A DNA stretch of 64,000 nucleotides from Bradyrhizobium mercantei (lineage in GTDB: Bacteria > Pseudomonadota > Alphaproteobacteria > Rhizobiales > Xanthobacteraceae): contig NZ_MKFI01000006.1 in NCBI RefSeq assembly GCF_001982635.1, forward strand, positions 459,689 through 523,688. Direction: 5' to 3'. Each line of letters starts with the position of its first letter. Positions within the stretch are counted from its first letter, which is position 1. Position numbers and translations under genes: made by a program. A model generated the notes under the pieces. The model had not been told where the DNA came from, ran no database searches, and saw only the letters and a list, made by a program, of their open reading frames with translations. Shown here piece after piece: positions 34,747 to 44,205 of this stretch.

Positions 34747-37182
34747 ATGAACGGGGCTACGGACAAGGGCAAGAACTGGTTCCTGCGCGGCGGCCTGTTC
34801 GCCAAATACGTCCTCGCGCTGGTCGGCCTTGTCGTGTTCGTGCTGGCGGTCAACGGCGCGCTCGAGACCTGGATCAGCTATCGCGGCATCAAGAGCACGC
34901 TCACTGACGCGATGAGCGAGAAGGCGGACGCCACCGCCAAGCGCATCGAGCAGTCGATCTCCGACCTCGAGCGCCAGATCTCCTGGGTGACCCGCGCCTC
35001 CTCCAACACCATCGAGCTGCGCCGCGCCGACTACGCCCAGCTGCTCGGCCAGGTGCCGGCGGTGAGCCAGCTCACGCTGATCGACGGCCAGGGCCGCGAG
35101 TTGCTGCGGCTGTCGCGCCAGACCGTCACAGTGAACTCCAACACCGACCTCTCCCGCGACCTCCGCTTCATCGAGACCGTCAGCCGCGGCACCGCCTACG
35201 CGCCGGCGTATTTCCGCGACGAGCGGCCCTATATGTCGATCGGCGAGCAGCATTCCGGCTTCAATGCCGGCGTCACCGTGGCCGAGATCGACCTGCGCTT
35301 CCTCACCGACTATTTCGGCGATTCCCAGGTCGGCCGCCTCGCCTATGCCTATGTCGTCGACGCCAAGGGCCGGGTGCTGGCGAGCTCGTCGAAGGGACCG
35401 GAGATCGGCAAGGATCTCGCCGCGCTGCCGCAGGTCGCGGCCGTGCTGTCGCCGAGCGGCAAGCCGGTCGCGTCCGGCAAGGATGTCGACGGCAACGCAG
35501 TGCTGACCACGGCGGCATCGGCACCAAACCTCGGCTGGCACGTGTTCTATGAGCAGCCGACCGCGCAGGCGCTGTCGCCGATCCGCGACCAGCTGGTGCG
35601 CATCGCGCTGTTGATCGCGCTCGGCCTCGTGGTCGCGATCATCGCCGGCACGATCCTGGCACGGCGGATGCTGGTGCCGATCACCGCCCTTCGCGCCGGC
35701 GCGCGGCGGCTAGGGGCCGGCGACTTCGGCCATCGCATCGAGGTGAAGACCGCGGACGAACTTGAGGAGCTCGCCGGCCAGTTCAACAGCATGGCGGGGC
35801 AGCTGGCCGAGACTTACTCCGATCTCGAATGGAAGGTGAAGGAGCGCACCCGCGACCTCGCGCAATCGATCAACGAGCTGAAGGTGCTGGAGGAGGTCGG
35901 CCGCGCGGTGGCGTCCTCGCTCGACCTCAACGCCGTGCTGCCGACGGTCGCCGCCCGCGCGCTCGAGATCACCCATGCCGACGCCGTGCTGATCTATGGC
36001 TATGACGCCGCGCAGCGCGCTTTCAACCTGACGCAATCGATCGGCATCAAGAGCGCGGCTGACGGGGGTCATCGCGCGATCGACGCCGATCACAGCCCGC
36101 TCGGCGAGGCCGCGGCGAAAGGTGAGCCGCTGGCGTTCCCCGACCTTACAGATCAGCCCGATCATCCCCTGCGCGATGTCGTGGTCGGCGCCGGCTTCCA
36201 CTCGGTGCTCATCGTGCCGCTGGTCGATCAGCAGGGCGTGCTCGGCGCGCTGGTGGTGCTGCGCAAGGTTGCCGGCGATTTCCCTGCGGGCCTGATCGGC
36301 TTGATGAAGACCTTTGCGCACCAGGCGGTGCTGGCGATGCGCAATGCGCGGCTGTTCACCGAAGTGGACCAGAAGAGCCACGCGCTGGAACGGGCCAACA
36401 GCACCGTGCGCGAGCAGGCCGACAAGCTGCGCGAGCAGACCGAGGCGCTGAAGGACTGGAACAAGTCGCTGGAGGCGCGGGTCGAGACCCAGCTCGGCGA
36501 GATCGAGCGCATCCGCAAGCTCGAGCGCTTCCTGGCGCCGCAGGTGGCGCAGCTGATCGCTTCGTCGGACAATCCCGAGGGCCTGCTCGAGAGCCACCGC
36601 CGCGAGGTCACCGTGGTGTTCTGCGATCTGCGCGGCTTTACGGCCTTCACCGAGGCGACCGAGCCCGAGGAGGCGATGAACGTGCTGCGCGAATATCACG
36701 CAGCGCTCGGCAAGCTGATCTTCAAATATGAAGGCACGCTCGACAAATATGCCGGCGACGGCGTGATGATCCTGTTCAACGCGCCGATCCAGCTCGCCGA
36801 CCACACCGCGCGCGCCGTGAAGATGGCGGTGGAGATGCGCGACACGGTCGGCCCGCTGACCGAGAAGTGGCGCAATCGCGGGCATAGTTTGGGTTTCGGC
36901 ATCGGCATCGCGCTCGGCTATGCCACGCTCGGCCAGGTCGGCTTCGAGCAGCGGCTTGAATACGCCGCGATCGGCAGCGTCACCAACCTCGCCTCCCGCC
37001 TGTGCGGCGAGGCCAAGCCCAACCAGATCGTGGTGAGCCGCCGCGTCTACGGCATGGTCGAAGCTTGCGTCGAAGGCCGCGCCATCGACGACCTCGTGGT
37101 GAAGGGATTCAACCATCCGATCCTGGCCGCGGAGATCCTGAGCTGGAAGGGCGAGCCATCGGCGGAGGCGGCGGCGGAGTGA
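34747..37182 (+). CDS. Membrane-bound class III adenylate/guanylate cyclase with Cache, HAMP and GAF domains
   Basis: An 811-residue receptor cyclase. Membrane helices at about 18-40 and 281-303 bracket a periplasmic Cache sensor (about 41-280). A HAMP domain (about 304-357), coiled coil, GAF domain (about 385-540) and a second coiled coil lead to the cyclase domain (about 615-790). The two metal-binding aspartates are D627 (VVFCDLRGFT) and D671 (YAGDGVMILF). It turns ATP (or GTP) into a cyclic nucleotide in response to a periplasmic ligand. A Crp/Fnr receptor is encoded nearby. The 3' tail of this gene recurs inverted upstream. Confidence 0.9.
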   Translation: MNGATDKGKNWFLRGGLFAKYVLALVGLVVFVLAVNGALETWISYRGIKSTLTDAMSEKADATAKRIEQSISDLERQISWVTRASSNTIELRRADYAQLLGQVPAVSQLTLIDGQGRELLRLSRQTVTVNSNTDLSRDLRFIETVSRGTAYAPAYFRDERPYMSIGEQHSGFNAGVTVAEIDLRFLTDYFGDSQVGRLAYAYVVDAKGRVLASSSKGPEIGKDLAALPQVAAVLSPSGKPVASGKDVDGNAVLTTAASAPNLGWHVFYEQPTAQALSPIRDQLVRIALLIALGLVVAIIAGTILARRMLVPITALRAGARRLGAGDFGHRIEVKTADELEELAGQFNSMAGQLAETYSDLEWKVKERTRDLAQSINELKVLEEVGRAVASSLDLNAVLPTVAARALEITHADAVLIYGYDAAQRAFNLTQSIGIKSAADGGHRAIDADHSPLGEAAAKGEPLAFPDLTDQPDHPLRDVVVGAGFHSVLIVPLVDQQGVLGALVVLRKVAGDFPAGLIGLMKTFAHQAVLAMRNARLFTEVDQKSHALERANSTVREQADKLREQTEALKDWNKSLEARVETQLGEIERIRKLERFLAPQVAQLIASSDNPEGLLESHRREVTVVFCDLRGFTAFTEATEPEEAMNVLREYHAALGKLIFKYEGTLDKYAGDGVMILFNAPIQLADHTARAVKMAVEMRDTVGPLTEKWRNRGHSLGFGIGIALGYATLGQVGFEQRLEYAAIGSVTNLASRLCGEAKPNQIVVSRRVYGMVEACVEGRAIDDLVVKGFNHPILAAEILSWKGEPSAEAAAE

Positions 37183-37255
37183 CGCTGCTCGCTCCACGCG
37201 TCATTGCGAGGCGAGGCTGACGGCGGCTGCGAGCGGAACCCGTTACCGCAAAACC

Positions 37256-37283
37256 TTGCATTCGCGCGGAAAGTGTGTATATT
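37256..37283 (+). promoter_or_regulatory. Candidate promoter of cspA
   Basis: TTGCAT (37256-37261), a 16-base spacer and TATATT (37278-37283). This would give an mRNA leader of about 125 bases, and long structured leaders are typical of cold-shock genes. Confidence 0.45.
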
Positions 37284-37413
37284 TGCGGCATTCGATTAGC
37301 CGTTGTGCCTTGTTGAATGGTCAGAACGGCCCTCCTCCAAAGACATCGTGAGTTCAATCGATGGTGCGCAATTCTGCGCAACACATGCGCATAGGCGCGT
37401 TTTGGAGAAGAGA

Positions 37414-37623
37414 ATGCCGACAGGTACTGTGAAGTGGTTCAACGGCCAGAAGGGCTTTGGTTTCATCGAGCCGAGCGATGGCAGCAAGGATGTGTTCGTT
37501 CACATCAGCGCGGTCGAGCGCGCCGGTTTGTCGGGCCTCGCTGAGGGCCAGAAGGTTTCGTTCGAGCTGAAGACCGACAAGATGCGCGGCAAGACCAGCG
37601 CCGAGAACCTTCAGATCGTCTAA
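37414..37623 (+). CDS. cspA: Cold-shock domain protein
   Basis: A 69-residue single OB-fold protein that binds single-stranded RNA and DNA. Both nucleic-acid motifs are intact: KGFGFI (RNP1) and VFVHIS (RNP2), after the canonical GTVKWFNGQ. Start ATG 37414 follows GGAGAAGAG. The preceding 200 bases hold a probable promoter and a long leader; a 10-bp hairpin follows the stop. Confidence 0.95.
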   Translation: MPTGTVKWFNGQKGFGFIEPSDGSKDVFVHISAVERAGLSGLAEGQKVSFELKTDKMRGKTSAENLQIV

Positions 37624-37628
37624 GTCGC

Positions 37629-37651
37629 GGACCAACGCTGCGCGTTGGTCC
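37629..37651 (+). terminator. Hairpin after cspA
   Basis: Perfect 10-bp arms GGACCAACGC and GCGTTGGTCC with a 3-base loop begin 5 bases past the stop. No U-run follows, so it may protect the 3' end or act as a weak terminator. Confidence 0.5.
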
Positions 37652-37793
37652 CAAAGGATAGCCGGTTCAGGCTTTCCGGATGATAGTGCACCCATGCCGC
37701 GGCGTCATTCCACGGATGTACTGGAGTGACTGCCAGGCCCGCTCGATCTGAACAGGTTGAGCGGGCCTTGGTGCATTTGAAGCAAGGATGACC

Positions 37794-38042
37794 ATGGCCA
37801 CCCGAACGCCGCCCGTTCCCACCCCCGAAAGCCTGGCGCGCGCCGAACGCCTGCGGCTTGCGGCCGAAGAGGGCGCGCGCGCAATGGCCGATGTCGAGCG
37901 CGAGGCAATTGCCGTGCGCCAGAACATGGAACGATTGCGCGCACTCCGCGAAGCCCGCGATGCCGGTGCCGCGACGGAGGCGGAGACACCGACGACCGCC
38001 AAGCCAAAGCCCGCGCGCCGCGTGAAGCGGATCGTGCGCTGA
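37794..38042 (+). CDS. Small charged helical protein of unknown function
   Basis: 82 residues from ATG 37794, spaced six bases from AAGG; ATG 37788 would add two residues. The body is one long amphipathic helix rich in Ala, Glu and Arg (ESLARAERLRLAAEEGARAM, REAIAVRQNMERLRALREAR) with a basic tail KPARRVKRIVR. I do not recognise a family. Codon use and a clean ribosome site support it as real. A nucleic-acid-bound or coiled-coil role is possible but unproven. Confidence 0.6.
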   Translation: MATRTPPVPTPESLARAERLRLAAEEGARAMADVEREAIAVRQNMERLRALREARDAGAATEAETPTTAKPKPARRVKRIVR

Positions 38043-38085
38043 CGGGCTGCCGCGCTCGCGGCAGAGTAAGCGACATCCTCCCCAC

Positions 38086-38206
38086 GTCGTCCCGGCGCAG
38101 GCCGGGACCCATAACCACCGCTATCCGTGATGAGCGGGATCGCGGCCCCAGCCTCGCGCCACAACCACCATTCGGGGTGATGGGTCCTGGCCTCCGCCAG
38201 GACGAC
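38086..38206. repeat. Fold-back intergenic repeat, 'gtcctggcgaaagccaggac' family (copy 2)
   Basis: GTCGTCCCGGCGCAGGCCGGG... against ...CCTGGCCTCCGCCAGGACGAC, with the ATGAGCGGGATCGCGGCCCC segment shared (inverted) with the copy at 34447. The rest of the 406-base gap (38043-38448) shows nothing else I can name. Confidence 0.75.
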
Positions 38207-38448
38207 AGCGAATATGCGGCCGCGTTTCTGATTCACATTTGCAACACGAAACTCCAGCTGCTGCGCCGCTCGCTTTCGTTTCCGCGAACTCATTCGAGCC
38301 CCAAATCACCATCGAGTGAATCTGATTGGCGCTGCAATCACGATCACGACCTCCCGCACCCCTCCGAGGAATAACCCATCCCCCGCCTCGCTCGCGTCAT
38401 GACGGGCGCGTGCGAACGCGCGCCTGCACGACAACAAGAACACGCAGG

Positions 38449-39354
38449 ATGGGTTTGATGACGGGATTGGACGGAACGCCGGCTGCGGCGTCGGTGGTGG
38501 CGTTGCACTGCTCGCTGGGGTCGGGACGGCAATGGACGAAGCTTGCGGCCGCGCTCGGCGGCACTCCCTTCATGGCGCCGGATATTTCCGGCTATGGCGT
38601 GGCGGCCTGCGGGCGCGACTGGCCGCGGACGCTGGATGGCGAGATTGCGCGGCTCGAGCCCTGGCTCGCCAAGGCCACCGGGCCGATCCATCTGATCGGG
38701 CATTCCTATGGCGGAGCGATCGCGTTTCGGCTCGCAACTGCATCGGCCCATGCGTCGCGCGTTCGGAGTTTGACGCTGATCGAGCCGGTGCTGCCGACGT
38801 TGCTGCGCGACACGCCTGCCGACGCGCGGCTGTACGAGCGCTTCGCGCGGATCGCGCGGGTGATATCGCAGGATATTTTCGACGGCGCCGCGATGGAGGC
38901 GATCGAGGCGTTCACCGCGTTCTGGGCCGGCTCCGGGCCGCGCGAGCAGTTCTCGCCGAGCGGGCGGCTGCGGATGATCGAGCAGGCCGACAAGCTGCCG
39001 TATGATTTCAACGCCGCGCTAGATCTCGACGGCGTCGCGGCCGCCGCCCGCGCGCTGAAGTTGCCGACGCTTGTGATGTCGGGCGGGCTGTCGCCCTATG
39101 TGACGCAGCGCATTGTCGCCAAGCTCGCCGCGATCATTGATGGCGCCGAGCTGCGGCATCTGCCGGCCGCCGGCCACATGCTGCCGGTGACGCATGCCGA
39201 GCGCGTCAATCCTGAGATCTTGCGGCACATCTGGCGCGCCGAGGAACTGGCCAAGCTGGAGCTGGCGGCCAATGCGGATGCGGCCGAGGCGGCGCAGCCG
39301 GCTGGCTCGGCCAGGCGGCATCTGGTATTCAGGAGGCCCTCATTTTGGGAATAG
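38449..39354 (+). CDS. Alpha/beta-hydrolase
   Basis: A 301-residue hydrolase. The nucleophile elbow is GHSYGG with Ser as nucleophile; the oxyanion region is near ALHCSLGSGRQW; an acid is likely in the strand LPTLVMSGGLSPY, and the His in AAGHMLPVTH. The cap region carries RIARVISQDIFDGAAMEA. The substrate is unknown; esterase, lactonase and aromatic meta-cleavage hydrolase are all possible. ATG 38449 is chosen because the longer frame to 38326 is low-complexity Arg/Pro; ATG 38458 is an alternative. It precedes the orphan RND adaptor by 7 bases, so they may be co-transcribed. Confidence 0.83.
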   Translation: MGLMTGLDGTPAAASVVALHCSLGSGRQWTKLAAALGGTPFMAPDISGYGVAACGRDWPRTLDGEIARLEPWLAKATGPIHLIGHSYGGAIAFRLATASAHASRVRSLTLIEPVLPTLLRDTPADARLYERFARIARVISQDIFDGAAMEAIEAFTAFWAGSGPREQFSPSGRLRMIEQADKLPYDFNAALDLDGVAAAARALKLPTLVMSGGLSPYVTQRIVAKLAAIIDGAELRHLPAAGHMLPVTHAERVNPEILRHIWRAEELAKLELAANADAAEAAQPAGSARRHLVFRRPSFWE

Positions 39355-39361
39355 TTTGCCG

Positions 39362-40240
39362 ATGATTTTGCCCCGCATGCACGCCTCGGCGCTCGCCGCC
39401 TCCGCGCTACTTCTGCTCGCGGCTTCTCCTGCGTTCGCCGCGGGCGAGGCGGACGCTGCGCCGAAGGGCGCGGCGGTGACAGTGCTGAAGGCCTCGAAGT
39501 ACTGCTTCGGCAATATCGTCGAGGTCTCGGGCATCGTGCTGCCGCGCGACGAGCAGCAGATCCGGCCCGACCGCTTTGGCCTGAAGGTGGCGGAGGTGAT
39601 GGCCGATCCCGGCGACACCGTCACCGCCGGGCAGGTGCTGGCGAAGCTGACCGACGGCAGCAATGTGAGCAACGTCACCGCGCCGGTGGCAGGCACGATC
39701 TCGGCGTCGGCAGCGATCGTCGGCAGCCCGGCATCGGGCAAGGACGCGCTGTTCTCGATCATCACCAAGAGCGAATACGATCTGGTCGGCATGGTGCCGA
39801 CCCGCGACATCGCCAAGCTGAAGACCGAGCAGACCGCGCGCCTGACGATCCTCGGCGCCGGCGACCTCGACGGCAAGGTGCGGCGGATCGCGCCGACGGT
39901 CGAGCCGAACAGCCAGCTCGGCCAGGTGTTCATCGGCATCGGCGCCAACAAGCGGCTGCTGGTGAATTCGAGCGGGCGCGCCCAGATCAAGACCGGGCAG
40001 AGCTGCGGCGTCGCGGTGCCGCTGACCGCGATCCTCTATTCCACCGCCGGCACCGTGGTGCAGGTGGTGCGCGGCGGCCGCGTCGAGACGCGGCGGGTGG
40101 AGACCGGATTGATGTCGGCCGGCCAGGTCGAGATCCGCGACGGCATCCAGGAAGGCGACATCGTCGTCGCCCGCGCCGGCGCACTGCTGCGCGAGGGCGA
40201 TCCGGTGCGGCCGGTCGGTGCCAGCGCCGACGCGAAGTAG
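39362..40240 (+). CDS. Orphan RND-type periplasmic adaptor
   Basis: A 292-residue exported protein with a signal peptide (about 1-27, ending SPAFA) and membrane-fusion-protein modules: VAEVMADPGDTVTAGQVLAKL and VTAPVAGTISASA (lipoyl halves), then KTEQTARLTILGAGDLDGKV. It is clearly paralogous to the adaptor at 25844, including the Cys in KYCFGNIVEVSG and QSCGVAVPLTAI near the end. No permease follows; the next gene is a large autotransporter. A fragment of a further copy of its 3' end lies at 44098. Confidence 0.82.
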   Translation: MILPRMHASALAASALLLLAASPAFAAGEADAAPKGAAVTVLKASKYCFGNIVEVSGIVLPRDEQQIRPDRFGLKVAEVMADPGDTVTAGQVLAKLTDGSNVSNVTAPVAGTISASAAIVGSPASGKDALFSIITKSEYDLVGMVPTRDIAKLKTEQTARLTILGAGDLDGKVRRIAPTVEPNSQLGQVFIGIGANKRLLVNSSGRAQIKTGQSCGVAVPLTAILYSTAGTVVQVVRGGRVETRRVETGLMSAGQVEIRDGIQEGDIVVARAGALLREGDPVRPVGASADAK

Positions 40241-40270
40241 CGCAAATCACGCCACGACCAAACGGCGCGT

Positions 40271-40329
40271 CGCCACAAGGAAGGTGAGTGCGCCCGCGCG
40301 CCGTGCATCACGGCGCGGCGCTTGTGGCG
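40271..40329 (+). terminator. Nested hairpin after the orphan adaptor
   Basis: Outer arms CGCCACAAG (40271-40279) and CTTGTGGCG (40321-40329) enclose a perfect inner hairpin CGCGCCGTG / CACGGCGCG (40297-40317). No T-run follows. It separates the adaptor from the autotransporter gene. Confidence 0.45.
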
Positions 40330-40505
40330 GTAGCAACACAGCTAGACGGCAATCTGCGCGCTACTGTGCGAAAGCGTTTGCCGCGGCGTCCTGACTGCGG
40401 CAGGTTGCCGCATGTGAGCGGCGTGGGCGGTGCGGCTGCCCTCGTCCCTCACACGTGGGTTTCGCGTTGTTTTGACAGTGCATTTGCCGATCACGGGGTG
40501 CCCCA

Positions 40506-43500
40506 ATGGGGTCGGACACCTGCGGATTTGCGGCCAGGAGTTCGCTGGTGCCCGGTTGGCGGCAATGGTGTGGGCGGTCGTTGCGCACCCTGGCGGCCTC
40601 GATGCTGCTCGCGACGCTCGTGCTGCTCGGCGTTGTCTCGCCGGGCCTCGCCGCCAGCAGCACGACCACGGTCTCGCCACCCGCCCAATCCGCCGCGCTC
40701 GGCGAGGCCGTGGCGTTCACCGCTGTGGCCACCGATAGCGTTTCGACGGCGACCGGAACCATCACCTTCGATTTCGGCGATGGTTCCCCGACCAGCTCCC
40801 AGCTGGTGACGAGCGGCGCGCCCGCGGTCACGACTCACCAGTATTCCGCTGCCGGCAACTACACGGTCACCGCCTCCTACGTTAGCGATGTCGGCTCCAA
40901 CCCGAGCAGCGGCACTGCCTCGGTGACCATTACCAAGGGCACCGTCGGCGGGATCACCTTCATCCAGGTGCCCAATCCGAGCACGCCGGCGCAACCGGTC
41001 AACGTCGCCTTCATCGTCGCCCCGGTCGCCGGTGGTCCGCAACCCACCGGCACGATGACGCTCGATTATGGTGACGGAAGCACGCAGACCGTCAGCCTCA
41101 GCTCGAGCGGAACCCACACCTATGCCACGGGCGGCGCCTACACCATCACCGGTACCTACAACGGCGACAGTAATTACAACCCGTTCACGGCGACCACCAC
41201 GCAATCGGTGCAAGCGCCGACAAGCGTGACTCCGTCGCGTTCAGCCGATCCCATCTTTGCCGGACAGACCTTCACTTTGAGCGCCAACGTCACTAGCATG
41301 GCTGACAGCCCGAACGGCGGCACCGTGGCGTTCGATTTCGGTGACGGCACCATCGTCAACGTCACCGTCTCGAACGGCCATGCGGCCGCCAACCATGTCT
41401 ATACGACCAGCGGCGTCTTCACCCTCAACGTGAGCTATAGCGGCACCACGGGCTTCGCCGCGAGCAGTGCGGGCTCCAGCACCGAGACGGTCAACCCGGC
41501 CGCGACGACCACGGGGCTGACGGCGTCGACCCCGCAGAGCACGATCGGGCAGCCGGTCACCTTCACCGCTACCGTGACTGCGTCCACCGGCGGCACGCCG
41601 ACCGGCACGGTGACCTTCAATTTCGGCGACGGCGGGAGCGGAACGGCGACGTTGTCGGGCGGCGTCGCCACGATCAACCACGCCTACACGTCTGCCGGCA
41701 GCTTCCTGGCCACGGCCAGTTACACTGCAACCAGCGGCTTCCAGGCGAGCACGAGCGGCAACGTCCAGCAAACGGTGACACTGCCCGCATCGACCACGAC
41801 GCTGACCCCCTCGGCCAATCCCGGCAATGTCGGACAGGCGATCAGCTTCACCGCCCATGTCAGCGGCTCGGGCGGCACGCCGACCGGCACGGTGACCTTC
41901 AATTTCGGCGACGGCAGCAGCACGACGGCGACGCTGGCCGCCGGCACAGCGACCGCCAGCCACACTTTTGCGGCCGCCGGCAACTTCACCGTAACCGCCT
42001 CCTACGGCGGCGACCCGAGCTTCTCGGCAAGCTCGGCCACGATCACCGAGGGGATCAGCGTCGCCGCGACCACGACGACACTGACGCCCTCGGCCAATCC
42101 CGGCAATGTCGGGCAGGCGATCAGCTTCACCGCCCATGTCAGCGGCTCGGGCGGCACGCCGACCGGTACCGTGACCTTCAATTTCGGCGACAGCACCACC
42201 GCGACGGGCACGCTGGCCGCAGGCACGGTGACGCTGAGCCACAGCTTTGCGGCCTCCGGCAGCTTCACCGTGACCGCCTCCTATGGCGGCAACACCACAT
42301 TCGGCGCGAGCTCGGCCACTTTGAGTGAACAGGTCGGCGTCACCGCGACCACGATCACGCTGTCATCCTCGGCCAATCCGGGCAATGCCGGACAAGCGAT
42401 CGGCTTCACCGCCACGGTCAACGGCAGCGGCGGCACGCCGACCGGCACGGTGACGTTCAATTTCGGTGACGGCACCAGCGCGACCGGCACGCTGGGTGCG
42501 GGCACTGTGACGCTGAACCACAGCTTCGCGGCCGCCGGCAGCTTCACGGTGATGGCGTCCTACAGCGGCGACGCGGCGTTCGGCCGGAGCACAGTGCCGC
42601 TCGTCGAGACCATCAACCTCAATCCGACCACGCTGACGCTGGCCTCGTCGCAGAATCCGAGCCAGGTCGGCCAGGCCGTGACCTTCACCGCGACGGCGAC
42701 CAGTTCCGGCGGCACCCCGGGCGGCACCGTGACGTTCAAGGACGGCGGCAGCGTGCTCGGCACGATCGCGCTCTCGGGCGCGGGGGTCGCCACCTTCACG
42801 TCGTCTGCGCTGACACTCGGCAGCCACACCATCACCGCGAGCTATGGCGGCAGTGCGAGCTTCGCGGCGAGCACCGCGCCGCCGGTGATCCAGGCCGTCA
42901 ACACGCCGGCCGACAGCTTGAAACTGCGTGCCATGCAGGTGCTGGCGGCGCCGGTGGCGGCGCAGAATTCGGGGCAGGCGATCTCGGGCGCGGTCAATTC
43001 GGCGATATCGGAAGCATTTTCTGATGGCGGCAGCTTCGCGCAGCCGAATGCTTCCGGCATCCGCTTCAACTTCGCCGCCGATCCCGAAGCCGCGCCGGAG
43101 CAGCCGACGGGCACGGGTACCAGCACGGGCATCGCGCAAGGCAGCGGCGCGAATGCGCAGGCCTATGCGCGCAACTCTCCGCAGCGGATCGACGACGCTT
43201 TCGCCGCGCTCACCACCAAGGCGGTGAAGGCGCCGCGCCAAGTCGAGCCGCGCGACTGGTACGCCTGGGCCGAAGTGCATGGTGCAACGCTTGATCGCTG
43301 GGGCACCAGCGGTGTCGGCGGCGTGGGCGTGCTGCCGGGCCAGACCATGCTGTGGGGCAATCAGGTCAATGTGCTCGCCGGCATCAGCAGGAAGATCACG
43401 CCGAACTTCCTGCTCGGCGTGCTCGGCGGTTACGAGAATTTCGACTTCCGCTCCGATGCGCTGCAGGGCCGGCTGAAGGGCGACGGCTGGACGATCGGCA

Positions 43501-44075
43501 GCTATCTCGGCTGGATGATCTCGCACGATATCCGCTTCGATGCCGCCGTGACCTATTCCGGGATCGGCTATGACGGTTCCGCCGGCACTGCGACCGGCAA
43601 TTTCGGCGGCGAGCGCTGGCTGGCTTCGGGTGGCGTGACCGGCAACTACCGTGCCTACGGCTTCATGATCGAGCCATCGGCGCGGGTCTATGCACTGTGG
43701 GAGCACGAGAACGCGTATACCGACAGCCTCGGCACGCTGCAGACCGCGCGCGATTTCGCCACCGGCCGCGCCAGCGGCGGCGTCAAGGTCGCCTATCCCA
43801 TCGCGTGGTCACCGACCGCAGAATTCGCACCCTATGCCGGGCTCTACGGCGACTACTATTTCAACCGGGACAACGCAGCTGCGCCGATCGCAGCGCCGGC
43901 GGTGCCGACACAGTTCGTGCTCGACGGCTGGTCGGCGCGCGCCACTGCGGGCATCGCGGCGCGGTTTGGTGATGGCGCGCAGGTAGCGCTCGGCGCCGAG
44001 CGCGGCGGCATCGGCGGCCAGTTCGCGCTGTGGACCTATCGGGTGCGCGCCTCGGTGCCGTTCGGCGCGCAATAG
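40506..44075 (+). CDS. Large PKD/Ig-like repeat autotransporter adhesin
   Basis: A 1189-residue type V secretion protein. An extended signal sequence (about 1-50) precedes eight repeats of about 93 residues (about 50-800), each with a core such as PTGTVTFNFGDG and a closing ASYGG..FAASSA; the GDG-containing core is PKD-like. A linker with NSGQAISGAVNSAISEAF follows, and then a C-terminal autotransporter beta-barrel (about 915-1189: RDWYAWAEVHGATLDRWG, LWGNQVNVLAGISRKITP, VRASVPFGAQ). Repeats 5-7 are nearly identical at DNA level. The passenger probably acts in adhesion or surface coating. An upstream orphan adaptor and a downstream adaptor remnant frame the gene. Confidence 0.87.
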   Translation: MGSDTCGFAARSSLVPGWRQWCGRSLRTLAASMLLATLVLLGVVSPGLAASSTTTVSPPAQSAALGEAVAFTAVATDSVSTATGTITFDFGDGSPTSSQLVTSGAPAVTTHQYSAAGNYTVTASYVSDVGSNPSSGTASVTITKGTVGGITFIQVPNPSTPAQPVNVAFIVAPVAGGPQPTGTMTLDYGDGSTQTVSLSSSGTHTYATGGAYTITGTYNGDSNYNPFTATTTQSVQAPTSVTPSRSADPIFAGQTFTLSANVTSMADSPNGGTVAFDFGDGTIVNVTVSNGHAAANHVYTTSGVFTLNVSYSGTTGFAASSAGSSTETVNPAATTTGLTASTPQSTIGQPVTFTATVTASTGGTPTGTVTFNFGDGGSGTATLSGGVATINHAYTSAGSFLATASYTATSGFQASTSGNVQQTVTLPASTTTLTPSANPGNVGQAISFTAHVSGSGGTPTGTVTFNFGDGSSTTATLAAGTATASHTFAAAGNFTVTASYGGDPSFSASSATITEGISVAATTTTLTPSANPGNVGQAISFTAHVSGSGGTPTGTVTFNFGDSTTATGTLAAGTVTLSHSFAASGSFTVTASYGGNTTFGASSATLSEQVGVTATTITLSSSANPGNAGQAIGFTATVNGSGGTPTGTVTFNFGDGTSATGTLGAGTVTLNHSFAAAGSFTVMASYSGDAAFGRSTVPLVETINLNPTTLTLASSQNPSQVGQAVTFTATATSSGGTPGGTVTFKDGGSVLGTIALSGAGVATFTSSALTLGSHTITASYGGSASFAASTAPPVIQAVNTPADSLKLRAMQVLAAPVAAQNSGQAISGAVNSAISEAFSDGGSFAQPNASGIRFNFAADPEAAPEQPTGTGTSTGIAQGSGANAQAYARNSPQRIDDAFAALTTKAVKAPRQVEPRDWYAWAEVHGATLDRWGTSGVGGVGVLPGQTMLWGNQVNVLAGISRKITPNFLLGVLGGYENFDFRSDALQGRLKGDGWTIGSYLGWMISHDIRFDAAVTYSGIGYDGSAGTATGNFGGERWLASGGVTGNYRAYGFMIEPSARVYALWEHENAYTDSLGTLQTARDFATGRASGGVKVAYPIAWSPTAEFAPYAGLYGDYYFNRDNAAAPIAAPAVPTQFVLDGWSARATAGIAARFGDGAQVALGAERGGIGGQFALWTYRVRASVPFGAQ
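41790..42626 (+). repeat. Three 279-bp tandem repeats inside the autotransporter gene
   Basis: The segment TCGGCCAATC recurs at 41811, 42090 and 42369, exactly 279 bases apart, and the surrounding sequence is highly similar. The in-frame period (93 codons) lets copy number change without breaking the frame. More diverged copies lie on both sides. Confidence 0.85.
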
Positions 44076-44097
44076 GCGACGTTGGAGTTGCGGATGC

Positions 44098-44157
44098 GGC
44101 GCGCTGCTGCGCGAGGGTGATCCGATGCGGCCGCTGGGCGCGAGCGCGGACGCGAAA
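44098..44157 (+). pseudogene. Remnant of the 3' end of a second RND-adaptor gene
   Basis: About 60 bases match the last codons of the orphan adaptor (40186-40245) with roughly ten differences. They read GALLREGDPMRPLGASADAK, against GALLREGDPVRPVGASADAK in the intact gene. The stop TAG is replaced by CAC. It starts 23 bases after the autotransporter stop, so the autotransporter lies between an intact adaptor gene and a fossil of a second one. Confidence 0.7.
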
Positions 44158-44205
44158 CACCTTCGAGCATCGCTACGCGATGCGTCTCGCGGCGGAGCAA
44201 GGGGC

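Noticed and set aside
35710..37197. 495-codon minus-strand frame opposite the adenylate cyclase
   Set aside because: Antisense shadow without motifs or a ribosome site.
42363..43706. 447-codon minus-strand frame inside the autotransporter gene
   Set aside because: Composition typical of an antisense frame, and it ignores the repeat structure of the real gene.
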